Positions 53,066 to 61,429 of a stretch of DNA of 64,000 bases are shown piece by piece; position 1 is the stretch's first letter, and every line of letters starts with the position of its first letter. A program made the position numbers and the translations under genes. The stretch comes from Thalassospira lohafexi. GTDB lineage: Bacteria; Pseudomonadota; Alphaproteobacteria; Rhodospirillales; Thalassospiraceae. The notes under the pieces are model-generated. The model was given only the letters and a program-made list of their open reading frames with translations. It was not told the origin of the DNA and ran no database searches. The stretch is from the NCBI RefSeq assembly GCF_002844275.1, contig NZ_NXGX01000008.1, positions 145,445 through 209,444 on the forward strand. Direction: 5' to 3'.

Positions 53066-53632
53066 TTAATCCTTGGCACGCTCAAGATAGGTGCCTTCGA
53101 CAGTGTTCACGACGATGCGCGTACCCGATTCAATATGCGGGGGCACCATCACACGAACACCGTTTTCAAGGACGGCCGGTTTGAAAGAAGAAGACTGGGT
53201 CTGACCTTTTACCACGGCATCTGCTTCAACAATTTTGAAGACAACATGCTCGGGCAGGGTTACGGCAAGCGGCTCATCTTCGAATGATTCGATGGTAACA
53301 ACCATGTTATCCTGAAGATAAACAGCAGGCTCGCCAACAAGGTCGGCGTTTACTGTGATCTGTTCGAACGTTTCGCTGTCCATAAAGGTGATCATGTCAC
53401 CATCAGCGAACAGATAGGTGTATTCTTTCTGCTCAAGACGAACGCGCTCAACGGTTTCCGATGCACGGAAACGCTCGTTCAGCTTGGTGCCGCTACGAAT
53501 ATCTTTAAGTTCAACCTGGTTAAAAGCACCGCCTTTACCTGGTTTGACAGCCTGACATTTTACCGCACGCCACAGGGCACCTTTATGTTCGATAAGGTTA
53601 CCCGGACGGATTTCGTTGCCGTTGATTTTCAT
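53066..53632 (-). CDS. efp: Translation elongation factor P
   Basis: A 188-residue factor that relieves ribosome stalling at polyproline. It has three OB-like domains, KOW-like N-terminal, central ([20 protein letters not shown]) and C-terminal ([16 protein letters not shown]). The domain I loop tip is PGKGGAF with K33, the residue usually modified by EpmA beta-lysylation; EpmA and EpmB genes are not in the window. The start ATG is preceded by the family-typical context. It lies 96 bp from suhB in the same direction. Confidence 0.97.
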   Translation of the reverse strand: MKINGNEIRPGNLIEHKGALWRAVKCQAVKPGKGGAFNQVELKDIRSGTKLNERFRASETVERVRLEQKEYTYLFADGDMITFMDSETFEQITVNADLVGEPAVYLQDNMVVTIESFEDEPLAVTLPEHVVFKIVEADAVVKGQTQSSSFKPAVLENGVRVMVPPHIESGTRIVVNTVEGTYLERAKD

Positions 53633-53826
53633 GGCACCAACCGTTCTTTCAGATCACAGATTCACAATGTAATAGGGGGCACTTGCCCCATTTAAGAGGC
53701 GTTAACTACCAGTTTGCTGTCTGTGCTGCAAGCAGATTGAACAGGGGTGGCGCGCATAACTCCCCATCGTTCACGCATGGCTACCGGCAAATATTTGTCC
53801 GCCCAGCTGTTTTTACGGTTCGCGGA

Positions 53827-54471
53827 TTATTCGATGTCGGTTGCGATGATTGCTGCCTTGATCGCCCGTGCACCGGCCTCAGGGCCATCCGCGTGGTTCC
53901 AGACACCGCCTGTGACCGCGACAAAGTCTGCGCCAGCCATAACGATTGGCGCCAGATTTTCCGCCGTAATACCACCAATCGCAACGCAGGGCACGGTGGT
54001 AAATGTCGTCCAGATTTCAAGAATTTCTGGCGTGACGCTGGTTTTGGCTTCTTTGGTCTCGGTCGGGTAAAACGCGCCAAAGGCAACGTAATCAGCCCCT
54101 TTTTCACCAAGTTCCATTGCCCGATGGCGACTGTCATAGCACGACACACCAACAATGTGTTCTTCGCCCATGATGGCGCGCGCCTCGTCATAACTGACGT
54201 CGTCCTCGCCGACATGCACACCGTCACATCCCGATTTTTTGGCAATGTCGGGCCGGTCATTGAGAATAAGCGGAATGTCGAGGCCGTTACACAAGGGCAA
54301 AATCGCATCGATTGCCTTGCGGATTTCGTCATCGCCAACATCTTTCAGGCGCAATTGCAGGCAATCGACCGCACCGGTATCAAGAACCGACTTCAGCTTT
54401 TCCGTAAAGCTGGGAAGTTCGATTTTCGGCGGGGTCAGAAGGTAAAGACCGGCATGTTCGTCTGCGTTCAC
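53827..54471 (-). CDS. thiE: Thiamine-phosphate synthase
   Basis: A 214-residue TIM-barrel enzyme that joins HMP-pyrophosphate and thiazole phosphate. Visible motifs are LYLLTPPK, CLQLRLKD (pyrophosphate side), LILNDRPDIAKKSGCDGVHVG (read as LILNDRPDIAKKSGCDG and VHVG) and VAIGGITAENLAPIV. It is an isolated thiamine gene between efp and an unknown gene; no TPP riboswitch is seen upstream. The 'QLRLKD' in place of the more usual 'QLREKD/QxRxK' is within family variation. Confidence 0.92.
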   Translation of the reverse strand: MNADEHAGLYLLTPPKIELPSFTEKLKSVLDTGAVDCLQLRLKDVGDDEIRKAIDAILPLCNGLDIPLILNDRPDIAKKSGCDGVHVGEDDVSYDEARAIMGEEHIVGVSCYDSRHRAMELGEKGADYVAFGAFYPTETKEAKTSVTPEILEIWTTFTTVPCVAIGGITAENLAPIVMAGADFVAVTGGVWNHADGPEAGARAIKAAIIATDIE

Positions 54472-54536
54472 GATGATAATTCCTGATGATTTCCTGTCAG
54501 TTATGTAACCTCTGACACGGCGTTTGGCAATTGATA

Positions 54537-54971
54537 CTAGTCTGTCAGATGTTGCCGCAACCGGCGGTCCAATTCATGATCGGGCAGGACGTCATCTCCC
54601 ATCTCATAGATCGAACTGTCTTTGGGAAGGTCGAGGGCGACGTGGCAATTTGACTGTGCGCCAAGGTCGGACAACCGGTCAAATTGCGAAGGTGTATCCG
54701 GTTCGACAATCACACCATTAAGGCCGGTTTCAATGGCCGCCAGGGCACCCGATACCCGCCCGCGACAATCGAGGATTGCCTTGAAATCCGCGTTTGGAAA
54801 TTCCTGACGTACCTGATCAACAACAGCGCCAAACCAACCAGCCCCAAGCGACATCGCGGCATTTGACGGCGACAGCAGCGTAAAGGGTACGCTTGCCATC
54901 ACCCGGCAGGCGACACGGGCCCCGGCAATACCGTGAATGCGAATGATCAGATCAGCGTGTGATGATGCCAT
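54537..54971 (-). CDS. Hypothetical protein, 144 aa
   Basis: I recognise no named family. The soluble protein has PFTLLSPSNAAMSLGAGWFG, then AVVDQVRQEFPNADFKAILD and GRVSGALAAIETGLNGVIVE, an alternating strand-helix pattern that suggests a small alpha/beta fold. It has no signal peptide. It lies 65 bp upstream of thiE (same strand) and 23 bp downstream of the spermidine-synthase-fold gene, so it is probably cotranscribed with them. Confidence 0.7.
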   Translation of the reverse strand: MASSHADLIIRIHGIAGARVACRVMASVPFTLLSPSNAAMSLGAGWFGAVVDQVRQEFPNADFKAILDCRGRVSGALAAIETGLNGVIVEPDTPSQFDRLSDLGAQSNCHVALDLPKDSSIYEMGDDVLPDHELDRRLRQHLTD

Positions 54972-54994
54972 GGCGATATGGTTTTAAGGCCGCC

Positions 54995-55717
54995 TTATGA
55001 GGATGTGCGCGCGATATAGACGGTATTGATGTCTTCGCGGTCCATGACCGGATGCTTGAAGGTAATCACCTCGGCCCGGATGCTGTCAAAGGCGGATTTC
55101 AGGTTTGCTTCAAACCACGGCTCGGGCATTTCGGTCGACCAAAGGGCAAAAATTCCGCCCGGCACAAGATGGCGTGCCAGTCGTTTGAGGCCATCTTCGG
55201 TATACAGCCGCGCGTGATCGGGATGCAAAACGTTCGACGGTGAATGGTCAACGTCCAAAAGGATGGCGTCATGTTTAACGTCCGGCTCGGCCGGGTTCAT
55301 GCCCGGTGTTTCGGAGAAGGAGGCGGCAAAGAAATCGCCATGCACCAGCGCACAGCGCGGATCATGTGCAAGTTGCTCGCCAAGGGGCAGCAACCCTTCC
55401 TGATGCCATTCGATAACTTCGTTTAACGTATCAAGAACCGCAAGTTTGCCGGTCTTTGGGTTATCAAGGGCGGCCTTGGCGGTATAGCCCAGACCAAGCC
55501 CCCCAACCACGACATTTAAATTATTTCGGTCAAGCTCGGCCAACCCAAGGTCGGCGAGTGCCACCTCGGCATCGGTAAACAGGCTCGACATCAGATATTC
55601 GTCATCCAGCTTGATTTCATAAACATCGATTTCAAGGCTGAGTTCACGCCGCCTGCGCAGGCTGAGCACCCCCATCGGGGTTGGCCGGTAATCAAGTTCT
55701 TTGAACAAAAGGCTCAC
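54995..55717 (-). CDS. Spermidine-synthase-like / SAM-dependent methyltransferase-fold protein
   Basis: A 240-residue Rossmann-like protein. The cofactor motif VVVGGLGLGYTAKAAL (GxGxG) is followed by an acidic loop AVLDTLNEVIEWHQEG and by DAILLDVDHSPSN, the position of the polyamine synthase catalytic Asp loop. C-terminal EDGLKRLARHLVPGGIFALW is the usual strand-helix. Aminopropyltransferase activity is not proven; many members of this group in Proteobacteria have unknown substrates. It is the first gene of a group with the 144-aa protein and thiE; gap lies upstream behind a terminator. Confidence 0.8.
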   Translation of the reverse strand: MSLLFKELDYRPTPMGVLSLRRRRELSLEIDVYEIKLDDEYLMSSLFTDAEVALADLGLAELDRNNLNVVVGGLGLGYTAKAALDNPKTGKLAVLDTLNEVIEWHQEGLLPLGEQLAHDPRCALVHGDFFAASFSETPGMNPAEPDVKHDAILLDVDHSPSNVLHPDHARLYTEDGLKRLARHLVPGGIFALWSTEMPEPWFEANLKSAFDSIRAEVITFKHPVMDREDINTVYIARTSS

Positions 55718-55797
55718 GGTGGGCTCCTGTGCGCTTGGTTGGGCGTGTCGTCATTTTGGACGGGCAGGGATTGCTCAGCTGTGCCGTGCTGCCCCGG

Positions 55798-55838
55798 AAA
55801 AGAAAAGTGCCCGAAGTGATACATACTTCGGGCACTTT
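55798..55838 (-). terminator. Terminator of gap (minus strand)
   Basis: AAAGTGCCCGAAGT (55804-55817) pairs perfectly with ACTTCGGGCACTTT (55825-55838), a 14-bp stem with a 7-nt loop; the minus strand continues CTTTTCTTTT-like. Confidence 0.93.
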
Positions 55839-55874
55839 GCAAAATCATCAATCAGATAATCTGATCAGATATGC

Positions 55875-56882
55875 TTACAGGAACTTCGACATGGCAACAG
55901 CGGTGTCGCTCATACGGTTCGAGAAGCCCCATTCGTTGTCATACCACGACAGGATACGCACAAAGTTGCCACCGATGACCTGAGTCTGGGTGACGTCAAA
56001 GGTCGAGCTGTTCGGATTGTGATTGAAATCAATCGATACCAGCGGTTCGTCGCAGACGCCAAGAACACCTTTAAGCGGGCCGTTAGCAGCTTCTTTGATC
56101 GCAGCATTGATTTCATCAACGGTGGTGTCGCGACCTGCTACAAAGGTCAGATCGATCATCGAGACATTCGGGGTCGGAACACGTACCGAAGTACCGTCAA
56201 GTTTGCCGTTCAGTTCCGGCAGAACAAGACCAACAGCCTTTGCCGCACCGGTCGAGGTCGGGATCATCGAAAGCGATGCCGAACGCGCACGGCGCATGTC
56301 TTTATGCAGGCTGTCCACGGTGTTCTGGTCGCCGGTAAAGGCGTGAACAGTGGTCATGAAGCCCTTGGTGATGCCAACGGTCTTGTTCAAAACGTCGGCA
56401 ACAGGTGCAAGGCAGTTGGTGGTGCAGGATGCGTTTGAAACAATCACGTCACTGGCAGACAGGCTGTCGCTGTTAACGCCGTAAACAACGGTTTTGATAT
56501 CACCCTTTGCCGGGGCGGAAATCAGAACGCGTTTGGCACCTGCGGTCAGGTGTTTGCCAGCACCCGCTTCGTCAAGGAAGATACCGGTGCATTCAAATGC
56601 GATGTCAACATTCAGTGCTGCCCAAGGCAGGTTCGCCGGATCACGTTCAGAGCAAACCTTGATCGCCTTGCCGTCGATGACGAGGTTTTCGCCTTCGGCT
56701 TTGACGTCATTGGCAAGAACGCCATGAACAGAATCATATTTCAGAAGATGTGCGTTGGTGGACACGTCACCCAGGTCGTTGATGGCAACAACTTCAACAT
56801 CGGTGCGGCCGCTTTCAACGATTGAGCGCAGAACAAGACGGCCGATACGACCAAAACCATTAATCGCTACGCGAATAGCCAT
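55875..56882 (-). CDS. gap: Glyceraldehyde-3-phosphate dehydrogenase, type I
   Basis: A 335-residue glycolytic/gluconeogenic enzyme. The NAD-binding motif INGFGRIGRLVLRS is at the N terminus and the catalytic C153 lies in SNASCTTNCLAPV. WYDNEWGFSNRM closes the C-terminal helix. In many alphaproteobacteria tkt, gap, pgk and fba are neighbours; here tkt and gap are present, but pgk and fba do not follow. It has its own promoter region (112 bp with the tkt terminator upstream). Confidence 0.97.
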   Translation of the reverse strand: MAIRVAINGFGRIGRLVLRSIVESGRTDVEVVAINDLGDVSTNAHLLKYDSVHGVLANDVKAEGENLVIDGKAIKVCSERDPANLPWAALNVDIAFECTGIFLDEAGAGKHLTAGAKRVLISAPAKGDIKTVVYGVNSDSLSASDVIVSNASCTTNCLAPVADVLNKTVGITKGFMTTVHAFTGDQNTVDSLHKDMRRARSASLSMIPTSTGAAKAVGLVLPELNGKLDGTSVRVPTPNVSMIDLTFVAGRDTTVDEINAAIKEAANGPLKGVLGVCDEPLVSIDFNHNPNSSTFDVTQTQVIGGNFVRILSWYDNEWGFSNRMSDTAVAMSKFL

Positions 56883-56950
56883 TCATCCCTCCAAAATTAT
56901 ACTGATTGCTACCTGGGGATATCAATCACGACTTGGGGCTTAAACCCAAA

Positions 56951-56987
56951 GAAAAAAGGCCGGATCGGCATATTACCGATCCGGCCC
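56951..56987 (-). terminator. Terminator of tkt (minus strand)
   Basis: GGCCGGATCGG (56958-56968) pairs with CCGATCCGGCC (56976-56986); on the minus strand TTTTTT follows. Confidence 0.92.
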
Positions 56988-56993
56988 TCTGAA

Positions 56994-58976
56994 TTAAACC
57001 AGTTCCTTGGCCGCTTTGACCAATGCCTCGGCAGTGATGCCGAAATGCTCATACAGAACCGGAGCCGGTGCAGAAGCACCAAATCCATGCATGCCGATAA
57101 CCTTGCCGGTATCGCCAACATATTTTTCCCAACCAAACACCGAAAGGGCTTCGATGGCAACGCGCGGTGCGCTGCCCAGAACGTCCTTGCGGTATTCCGG
57201 TGACTGGGCGTCAAACAGTTCCCAGCTTGGCAGCGAAACCACAACAGCATTAATGCCGTCGGCTTTCAGCTTGGCCTGAGCGTCAACTGCGATTTCAACT
57301 TCGGAACCCGTCGCGATCAGGGTAACCTGACGATCACCTTCACAATCGGAAATCACATAACCGCCACGTGCGACAAGGTTGTCTTCGCGGTATTCGGTAC
57401 GAAGGGTCGGCAGGTTCTGACGGGTGAGGGCCAGAACGGTCGGGCCGGTTTCGTTGGTGATTGCCATTGCCCATGCTTCTGCGGTCTCAACCGCGTCACC
57501 CGGACGGATGACAGTGACGTTCGGCATTGCGCGCAGCGAAGCAACGTGTTCGACCGGCTGATGGGTCGGGCCGTCTTCGCCAAGACCGATGGAGTCGTGG
57601 GTCATGACGTAAACAACGCGCTGGTTCATCAGGGCGGACAAACGGATCGCCGGGCGGCAGTAATCGGTGAAGACCAAGAAGGTCCCGCCATAGGGCAGAA
57701 CGCCGCCATGCAGGGCCAAACCATTCATGGCTGCGGCCATGCCGTGTTCACGGATACCGTAATAGATGTAGCCACCTTCATAACCACCGTCGGCGGTGAT
57801 CGGGGCCTGAACGCTGGTCTTGGTGTTGTTCGAACCGGTCAGGTCGGCAGAACCGCCGATCATTTCCGGGATCGCTTTGGTCAGAACTTCAAGAACGTTC
57901 TCGGACGCCTTACGGGTGGCGACCTTCGGCTGATCTGCTGTGATCTGCTTTTTATAGTCGTTAAACGCTTCGATCCAGTTTTCCGGAAGCTTGCCTTCGA
58001 TGCGGCGCTCGAACTCGTCTTTCAGAGCGGCATCAAGACCTTCGAAGCGACCTCCCCAAGCATTGAAGTCGTCCGCACCGCGTGCACCAGCAGCGGTCCA
58101 TGCGTCACGCACGTCAGCAGGGATATCAAACGGCTCAGACGTCCAACCGAGTTTTTTGCGTGCACCAGCAAGTTCTTCGGCACCAAGTGGGGAGCCGTGC
58201 GTTGCCGAGGTGCCACCCTTGGTCGGGGCGCCAAAACCGATTTCGGTTTTACAGGCGATCATCGACGGGGTGTTGGTGGTTTTTGCTTTGGCAATCGCTG
58301 CTTCGATGGCAGCCGGGTTGTGACCGTCAATCGACTGAACATCCCAGCCAGCTGCTTCAAAGCGCTTGGTGTGATCTTCAGACGTCGAAAGCGATGTCGG
58401 GCCATCAATGGAAATGCCGTTGTCATCAAACAGGACGATCAGTTTCGACAGTTTCATGTGGCCAGCCATCGAAATGGCTTCTTGGGAAATACCTTCCATC
58501 AGGCAACCGTCGCCTGCAATCACATAGGTAAAGTGATCGACAACGTCATTGCCATAACGGGCATTCATGATGCGTTCGCCAAGGGCGAAACCAACCGAGG
58601 TCGCAATGCCCTGACCCAGCGGGCCAGTGGTGGTTTCAATGCCTTCGCCGTGGCCAAATTCAGGGTGACCGGCCGTGCGCGAGCCCATCTGACGGAAATT
58701 CTTGATCTGATCAAGATCGAAATCTTCGTATCCGGTCAGGTGCAGAAGCGAATACAGAAGCATCGAACCGTGACCTGCAGACAGGATGAAACGGTCGCGG
58801 TCTGGCCAGTTCGGGTGCTTTGGATCGAACTTCAAGAATTTGGTGTAAAGAACAGTCGCAACATCTGCCATGCCCATCGGCATGCCCGGATGTCCCGAGT
58901 TTGCTTTTTCGACAGCGTCGGCCGAAAGGAAGCGGATGGCATTGGCCATGCGATTGTGTTCTGCTTGCGTCGTCAT
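56994..58976 (-). CDS. tkt: Transketolase
   Basis: A 660-residue thiamine-diphosphate enzyme of the pentose phosphate/Calvin pathways. The N-terminal NSGHPGMPMGMADVATVLYT and GDGCLMEGISQEA hold the ThDP-Mg contacts. The pyrimidine domain contains FLVFTDYCRPAIRLSALMNQ and THDSIGLGEDGPTHQPVEHV. Length and motifs are full. It is the first gene of the minus-strand block and is separated from gap by a terminator; the divergent DUF4164-zapA unit lies 431 bp away. Confidence 0.97.
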   Translation of the reverse strand: MTTQAEHNRMANAIRFLSADAVEKANSGHPGMPMGMADVATVLYTKFLKFDPKHPNWPDRDRFILSAGHGSMLLYSLLHLTGYEDFDLDQIKNFRQMGSRTAGHPEFGHGEGIETTTGPLGQGIATSVGFALGERIMNARYGNDVVDHFTYVIAGDGCLMEGISQEAISMAGHMKLSKLIVLFDDNGISIDGPTSLSTSEDHTKRFEAAGWDVQSIDGHNPAAIEAAIAKAKTTNTPSMIACKTEIGFGAPTKGGTSATHGSPLGAEELAGARKKLGWTSEPFDIPADVRDAWTAAGARGADDFNAWGGRFEGLDAALKDEFERRIEGKLPENWIEAFNDYKKQITADQPKVATRKASENVLEVLTKAIPEMIGGSADLTGSNNTKTSVQAPITADGGYEGGYIYYGIREHGMAAAMNGLALHGGVLPYGGTFLVFTDYCRPAIRLSALMNQRVVYVMTHDSIGLGEDGPTHQPVEHVASLRAMPNVTVIRPGDAVETAEAWAMAITNETGPTVLALTRQNLPTLRTEYREDNLVARGGYVISDCEGDRQVTLIATGSEVEIAVDAQAKLKADGINAVVVSLPSWELFDAQSPEYRKDVLGSAPRVAIEALSVFGWEKYVGDTGKVIGMHGFGASAPAPVLYEHFGITAEALVKAAKELV

Positions 58977-59407
58977 GTGATGCGGTTCCTGGGGGTTTCG
59001 CGGTCGGGCGATGAAAACACTTAAATACGGTTATTCAAACATTAACGGAATTCGCGCGGAAGATGCCCTTATGGGCGCCATTCGTCAACCGCTTCTGTCA
59101 AAAAACGACGCCGATTACCTTAAATCCGGCTAATGGATATTCTCGTGGTGCATTGCTTTCGTGCAGCATGTTGACGTTGGCGCGATTGAGGCACTATGTT
59201 TTCAGAGGTTTACCGTCATTGTGTTGGAATGATTGATTTTGCGTCCGCATGTTCTTGGTGGCGCAGAAAAGTTGATCAATGCAATGATCGCGGATACTTC
59301 GGCCATTTTCATGACATCATCGGTTGGCTTTATGGTCGATTATGATGATTCGCCGCAGATCATATCGGTCTGTCGCCCTCGAAACGTATAATATCGGGTA
59401 GGAATTT
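58977..59407. other. 431-bp divergent region between tkt and the zapA operon
   Basis: It must hold the promoters of tkt (minus) and of DUF4164-zapA (plus). A TTGACG hexamer at 59171-59176 is a possible -35 element, but no good -10 follows at 17 bp. I find no coding frame with a ribosome-binding site and no RNA structure I can defend. Confidence 0.4.
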
Positions 59408-59674
59408 ATGTCGCGGTTGCAACAGGCAAGTGATCGGCTGAAGACAGCATTGGACAGTCTTGATACCGCCGTGGAGTCGGTGCTGGATCAGGATGGTAAG
59501 GACCAGTCATCTGACGTGCAGGAAGTCGAAGCATTGCGCAGTCAGCTTTCAGCGCTTCGTGCGGATTACGACAAGCTTACCCATACCACTGAAACCGTTT
59601 CGGCACGGCTTGATGGCGCGGTTGACCAGCTAAAACTCGTTCTTTCAGAAGAACCCGTCAAGGAGCAGGCATAA
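59408..59674 (+). CDS. DUF4164 family coiled-coil protein
   Basis: An 88-residue protein, almost fully coiled coil (LQQASDRLKTALDSLDTAVE, then LRSQLSALRADYDKLTHTTE). This size and position directly before zapA match DUF4164, a small alphaproteobacterial family of unknown role, presumably linked to cell division. AGGAA precedes the ATG. The stop is 3 bp before the zapA start, so translation is coupled. Confidence 0.8.
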   Translation: MSRLQQASDRLKTALDSLDTAVESVLDQDGKDQSSDVQEVEALRSQLSALRADYDKLTHTTETVSARLDGAVDQLKLVLSEEPVKEQA

Positions 59675-59677
59675 CCC

Positions 59678-60025
59678 ATGGCACAGGTTTCCATTCGCAT
59701 TAACGGCCGCAGTTATGACATCGCGTGCGATGACGGTCAGGAAGAACGCATCCATTCTTTGGCAAATTATGTCGATGAACGGGTTAAGGAAATCTCTGGC
59801 GCGGTCGGCCAGATCGGTGAACAGCGTTTGCTGGTGATGACAAGTTTGCTGATTGCCGATGAACTGGGTGATGCCCATGAGCAATTGCGTGCGCCAAAAC
59901 CAGAACAGCCAACCGTTGCCGAGCCGGGAAGTCTTTCGGCTGCTGAAAGCGACGCGCTGGCGGAAAATATTGAAAATATGGCCGGTCGGATCGAAGGCAT
60001 CGCCGCAAAGCTGATCAAGGATTGA
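59678..60025 (+). CDS. zapA: Cell division protein ZapA
   Basis: A 115-residue FtsZ-associated protein. The N-terminal globular part VSIRINGRSYDIACDDGQEE, then RIHSLANYVDERVKEISG, is the conserved ZapA head, followed by a helix (LLVMTSLLIADELGDAHEQL) and a C-terminal coiled segment. It bundles FtsZ filaments. Its location just before a 6S RNA candidate is the widespread zapA-ssrS arrangement. Confidence 0.93.
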   Translation: MAQVSIRINGRSYDIACDDGQEERIHSLANYVDERVKEISGAVGQIGEQRLLVMTSLLIADELGDAHEQLRAPKPEQPTVAEPGSLSAAESDALAENIENMAGRIEGIAAKLIKD

Positions 60026-60169
60026 TTAGTCTGTTACGGGCAGGGCTGGGCCATTGTTGTGCTTTGTAAATTGCCAAAGTGTGGTGCAAAGGCCGGGTAT
60101 GGGCCTGACAAAGACGGGGCCTTGGCAAAGGACGAATTCTCAAGGCACTTGAAATTACCCCAATCGAGG

Positions 60170-60352
60170 ACTAAGTTCCGTTCGCTGACCCGTTTGCGAT
60201 GCGCCGTTCGCGGTGATCAAGAACGACAGCATTAAGGGAGCTGCCCTGTGCGTCAGGTTCGCTAATTCCCGGGGCCGATGCTCATTTCTCTAGGGAGCTG
60301 TCCCTGTCGAGGCCGTGGTCTCGTTAAACGGCGCCCACCTGCACACGCAGGT
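60170..60352 (+). ncRNA. ssrS: Probable 6S RNA (RNA polymerase regulator)
   Basis: The region after zapA is non-coding and folds as a long, bulged rod. GCGCCGTT (60201-60208) pairs perfectly with AACGGCGC (60327-60334), and inside CGACAG (60224-60229) pairs with CTGTCG (60304-60309), leaving a large central bubble and a terminal GCCC/GGGC stem. zapA-ssrS synteny is conserved across Proteobacteria. 6S RNA mimics an open promoter and sequesters sigma-70 holoenzyme in stationary phase. Exact ends are not determined; a small ACCTGC/GCAGGT hairpin follows at 60337-60352. Confidence 0.6.
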
Positions 60353-60368
60353 CACGAGGAATTACCAT

Positions 60369-60416
60369 ATGACCAACGGCAGTGTGGCTCCCGCTTTATT
60401 TATTGAAGATATCTGA
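60369..60416 (+). CDS. Possible 15-residue small ORF after 6S RNA
   Basis: ATG at 60369 follows GAGGAATTACCAT, a fair ribosome-binding site, and encodes MTNGSVAPALFIEDI before TGA. It sits where 5-formyltetrahydrofolate cyclo-ligase (ygfA) is found in many genomes. It could be a leader peptide, a remnant or chance. Evidence is weak. Confidence 0.25.
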   Translation: MTNGSVAPALFIEDI

Positions 60417-60526
60417 ACATATCCCGTCTCCTTTACGTAATGCAGTTGCGGTGCGTCCCGGGTTTGGGTGCTGCCCTTAAAAAGCATGTCCGCATTCTGG
60501 TCATGTGAAGAAACACAGGAAATAAT

Positions 60527-61342
60527 ATGCGTTTACTCCATCTCGGCGATGTTCTGGGTCAGAGCGGTCGTATAGCTGCCTTGGAAGCATTGCCGATGCT
60601 CCGCGATCGTTTGTCTGTTGATGTCGCGGTGGTGAATGTCGAAAACGCAGCCCATGGTTTTGGCGTTACGGCCAAAATCTGCAAGGAATTCTATGATGCT
60701 GGTGCGGATGTTCTGACCACAGGCAATCATGTCTGGGATCAGCGCGAGATCATTGCCTATATCGACGAGGATGAAAAACTTCTGCGTCCCTGGAACTTCC
60801 CGGATGGTACACCTGGGAAGGGGGACTACGTTGTAAAAACCCGATCAGGCAAGAAAGTCTGCGTGATCAACATGATGGGCCGTTTGTTTATGGATCCGAT
60901 GTCGTGCCCATTCCAGGGCGCGAATAAGCTGTTTTCCAAGCATAAGCTTGGCAAAAACGTTGATGCCATCATCCTTGATTTTCATGCGGAAACCACATCG
61001 GAAAAGATGGCGTTTGGGCATCATTGTGACGGACGTGCATCACTCGTTTTGGGCACGCATACGCATGTGCCAACAGCTGACGCGCAGATCCTGCCAAATG
61101 GTACAGGCTATCAAACCGATGTTGGCATGTGCGGTGATTTTGATTCGGTCATCGGCATGAAAAAAGAAACCTCGGTCCGCAAATTCCTGACCAAAATGCC
61201 ATCCGGTCGGTTCGAACCAGCAGAAGGCCCGGCGACTGTTTGCGGTGTTTTTGTTGAAACCGACAATAACACCGGATTGGCCAAACGCATTGAATCGGTC
61301 CGGATCGGCGGACGACTAAAAGGCAGCTGGCCAAGCGCCTAG
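60527..61342 (+). CDS. YmdB-type metallophosphoesterase (TIGR00282 family)
   Basis: A 271-residue cytoplasmic phosphoesterase with a di-metal centre. LHLGDVLGQSGRIAAL begins with the metal-binding Asp, VVNVENAAHGFGVTAK and TTGNHVWDQREII carry the Asn/His ligands, and LDFHAETTSEKMAFGHHCDG with GTHTHVPTADAQILPNGTGY complete the site. Bacillus YmdB hydrolyses 2',3'-cyclic nucleotides; a similar activity is inferred. It starts with AGGAAATA upstream and is followed by a strong terminator. Confidence 0.92.
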   Translation: MRLLHLGDVLGQSGRIAALEALPMLRDRLSVDVAVVNVENAAHGFGVTAKICKEFYDAGADVLTTGNHVWDQREIIAYIDEDEKLLRPWNFPDGTPGKGDYVVKTRSGKKVCVINMMGRLFMDPMSCPFQGANKLFSKHKLGKNVDAIILDFHAETTSEKMAFGHHCDGRASLVLGTHTHVPTADAQILPNGTGYQTDVGMCGDFDSVIGMKKETSVRKFLTKMPSGRFEPAEGPATVCGVFVETDNNTGLAKRIESVRIGGRLKGSWPSA

Positions 61343-61371
61343 CCATCAAGATTAAATTGATCTGAGAATCT

Positions 61372-61407
61372 CAAAGGCCCGCCAAGTAAGGCGGGCCTTT
61401 GTTTTTA
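61372..61407 (+). terminator. Terminator between the phosphoesterase and convergent chemoreceptor 4
   Basis: CAAAGGCCCGCC (61372-61383) pairs perfectly with GGCGGGCCTTTG (61390-61401), 12 bp with a 6-nt loop, followed by GTTTTTA. Confidence 0.94.
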
Positions 61408-61429
61408 ATGTTTGACGTCTGATCGGTGA

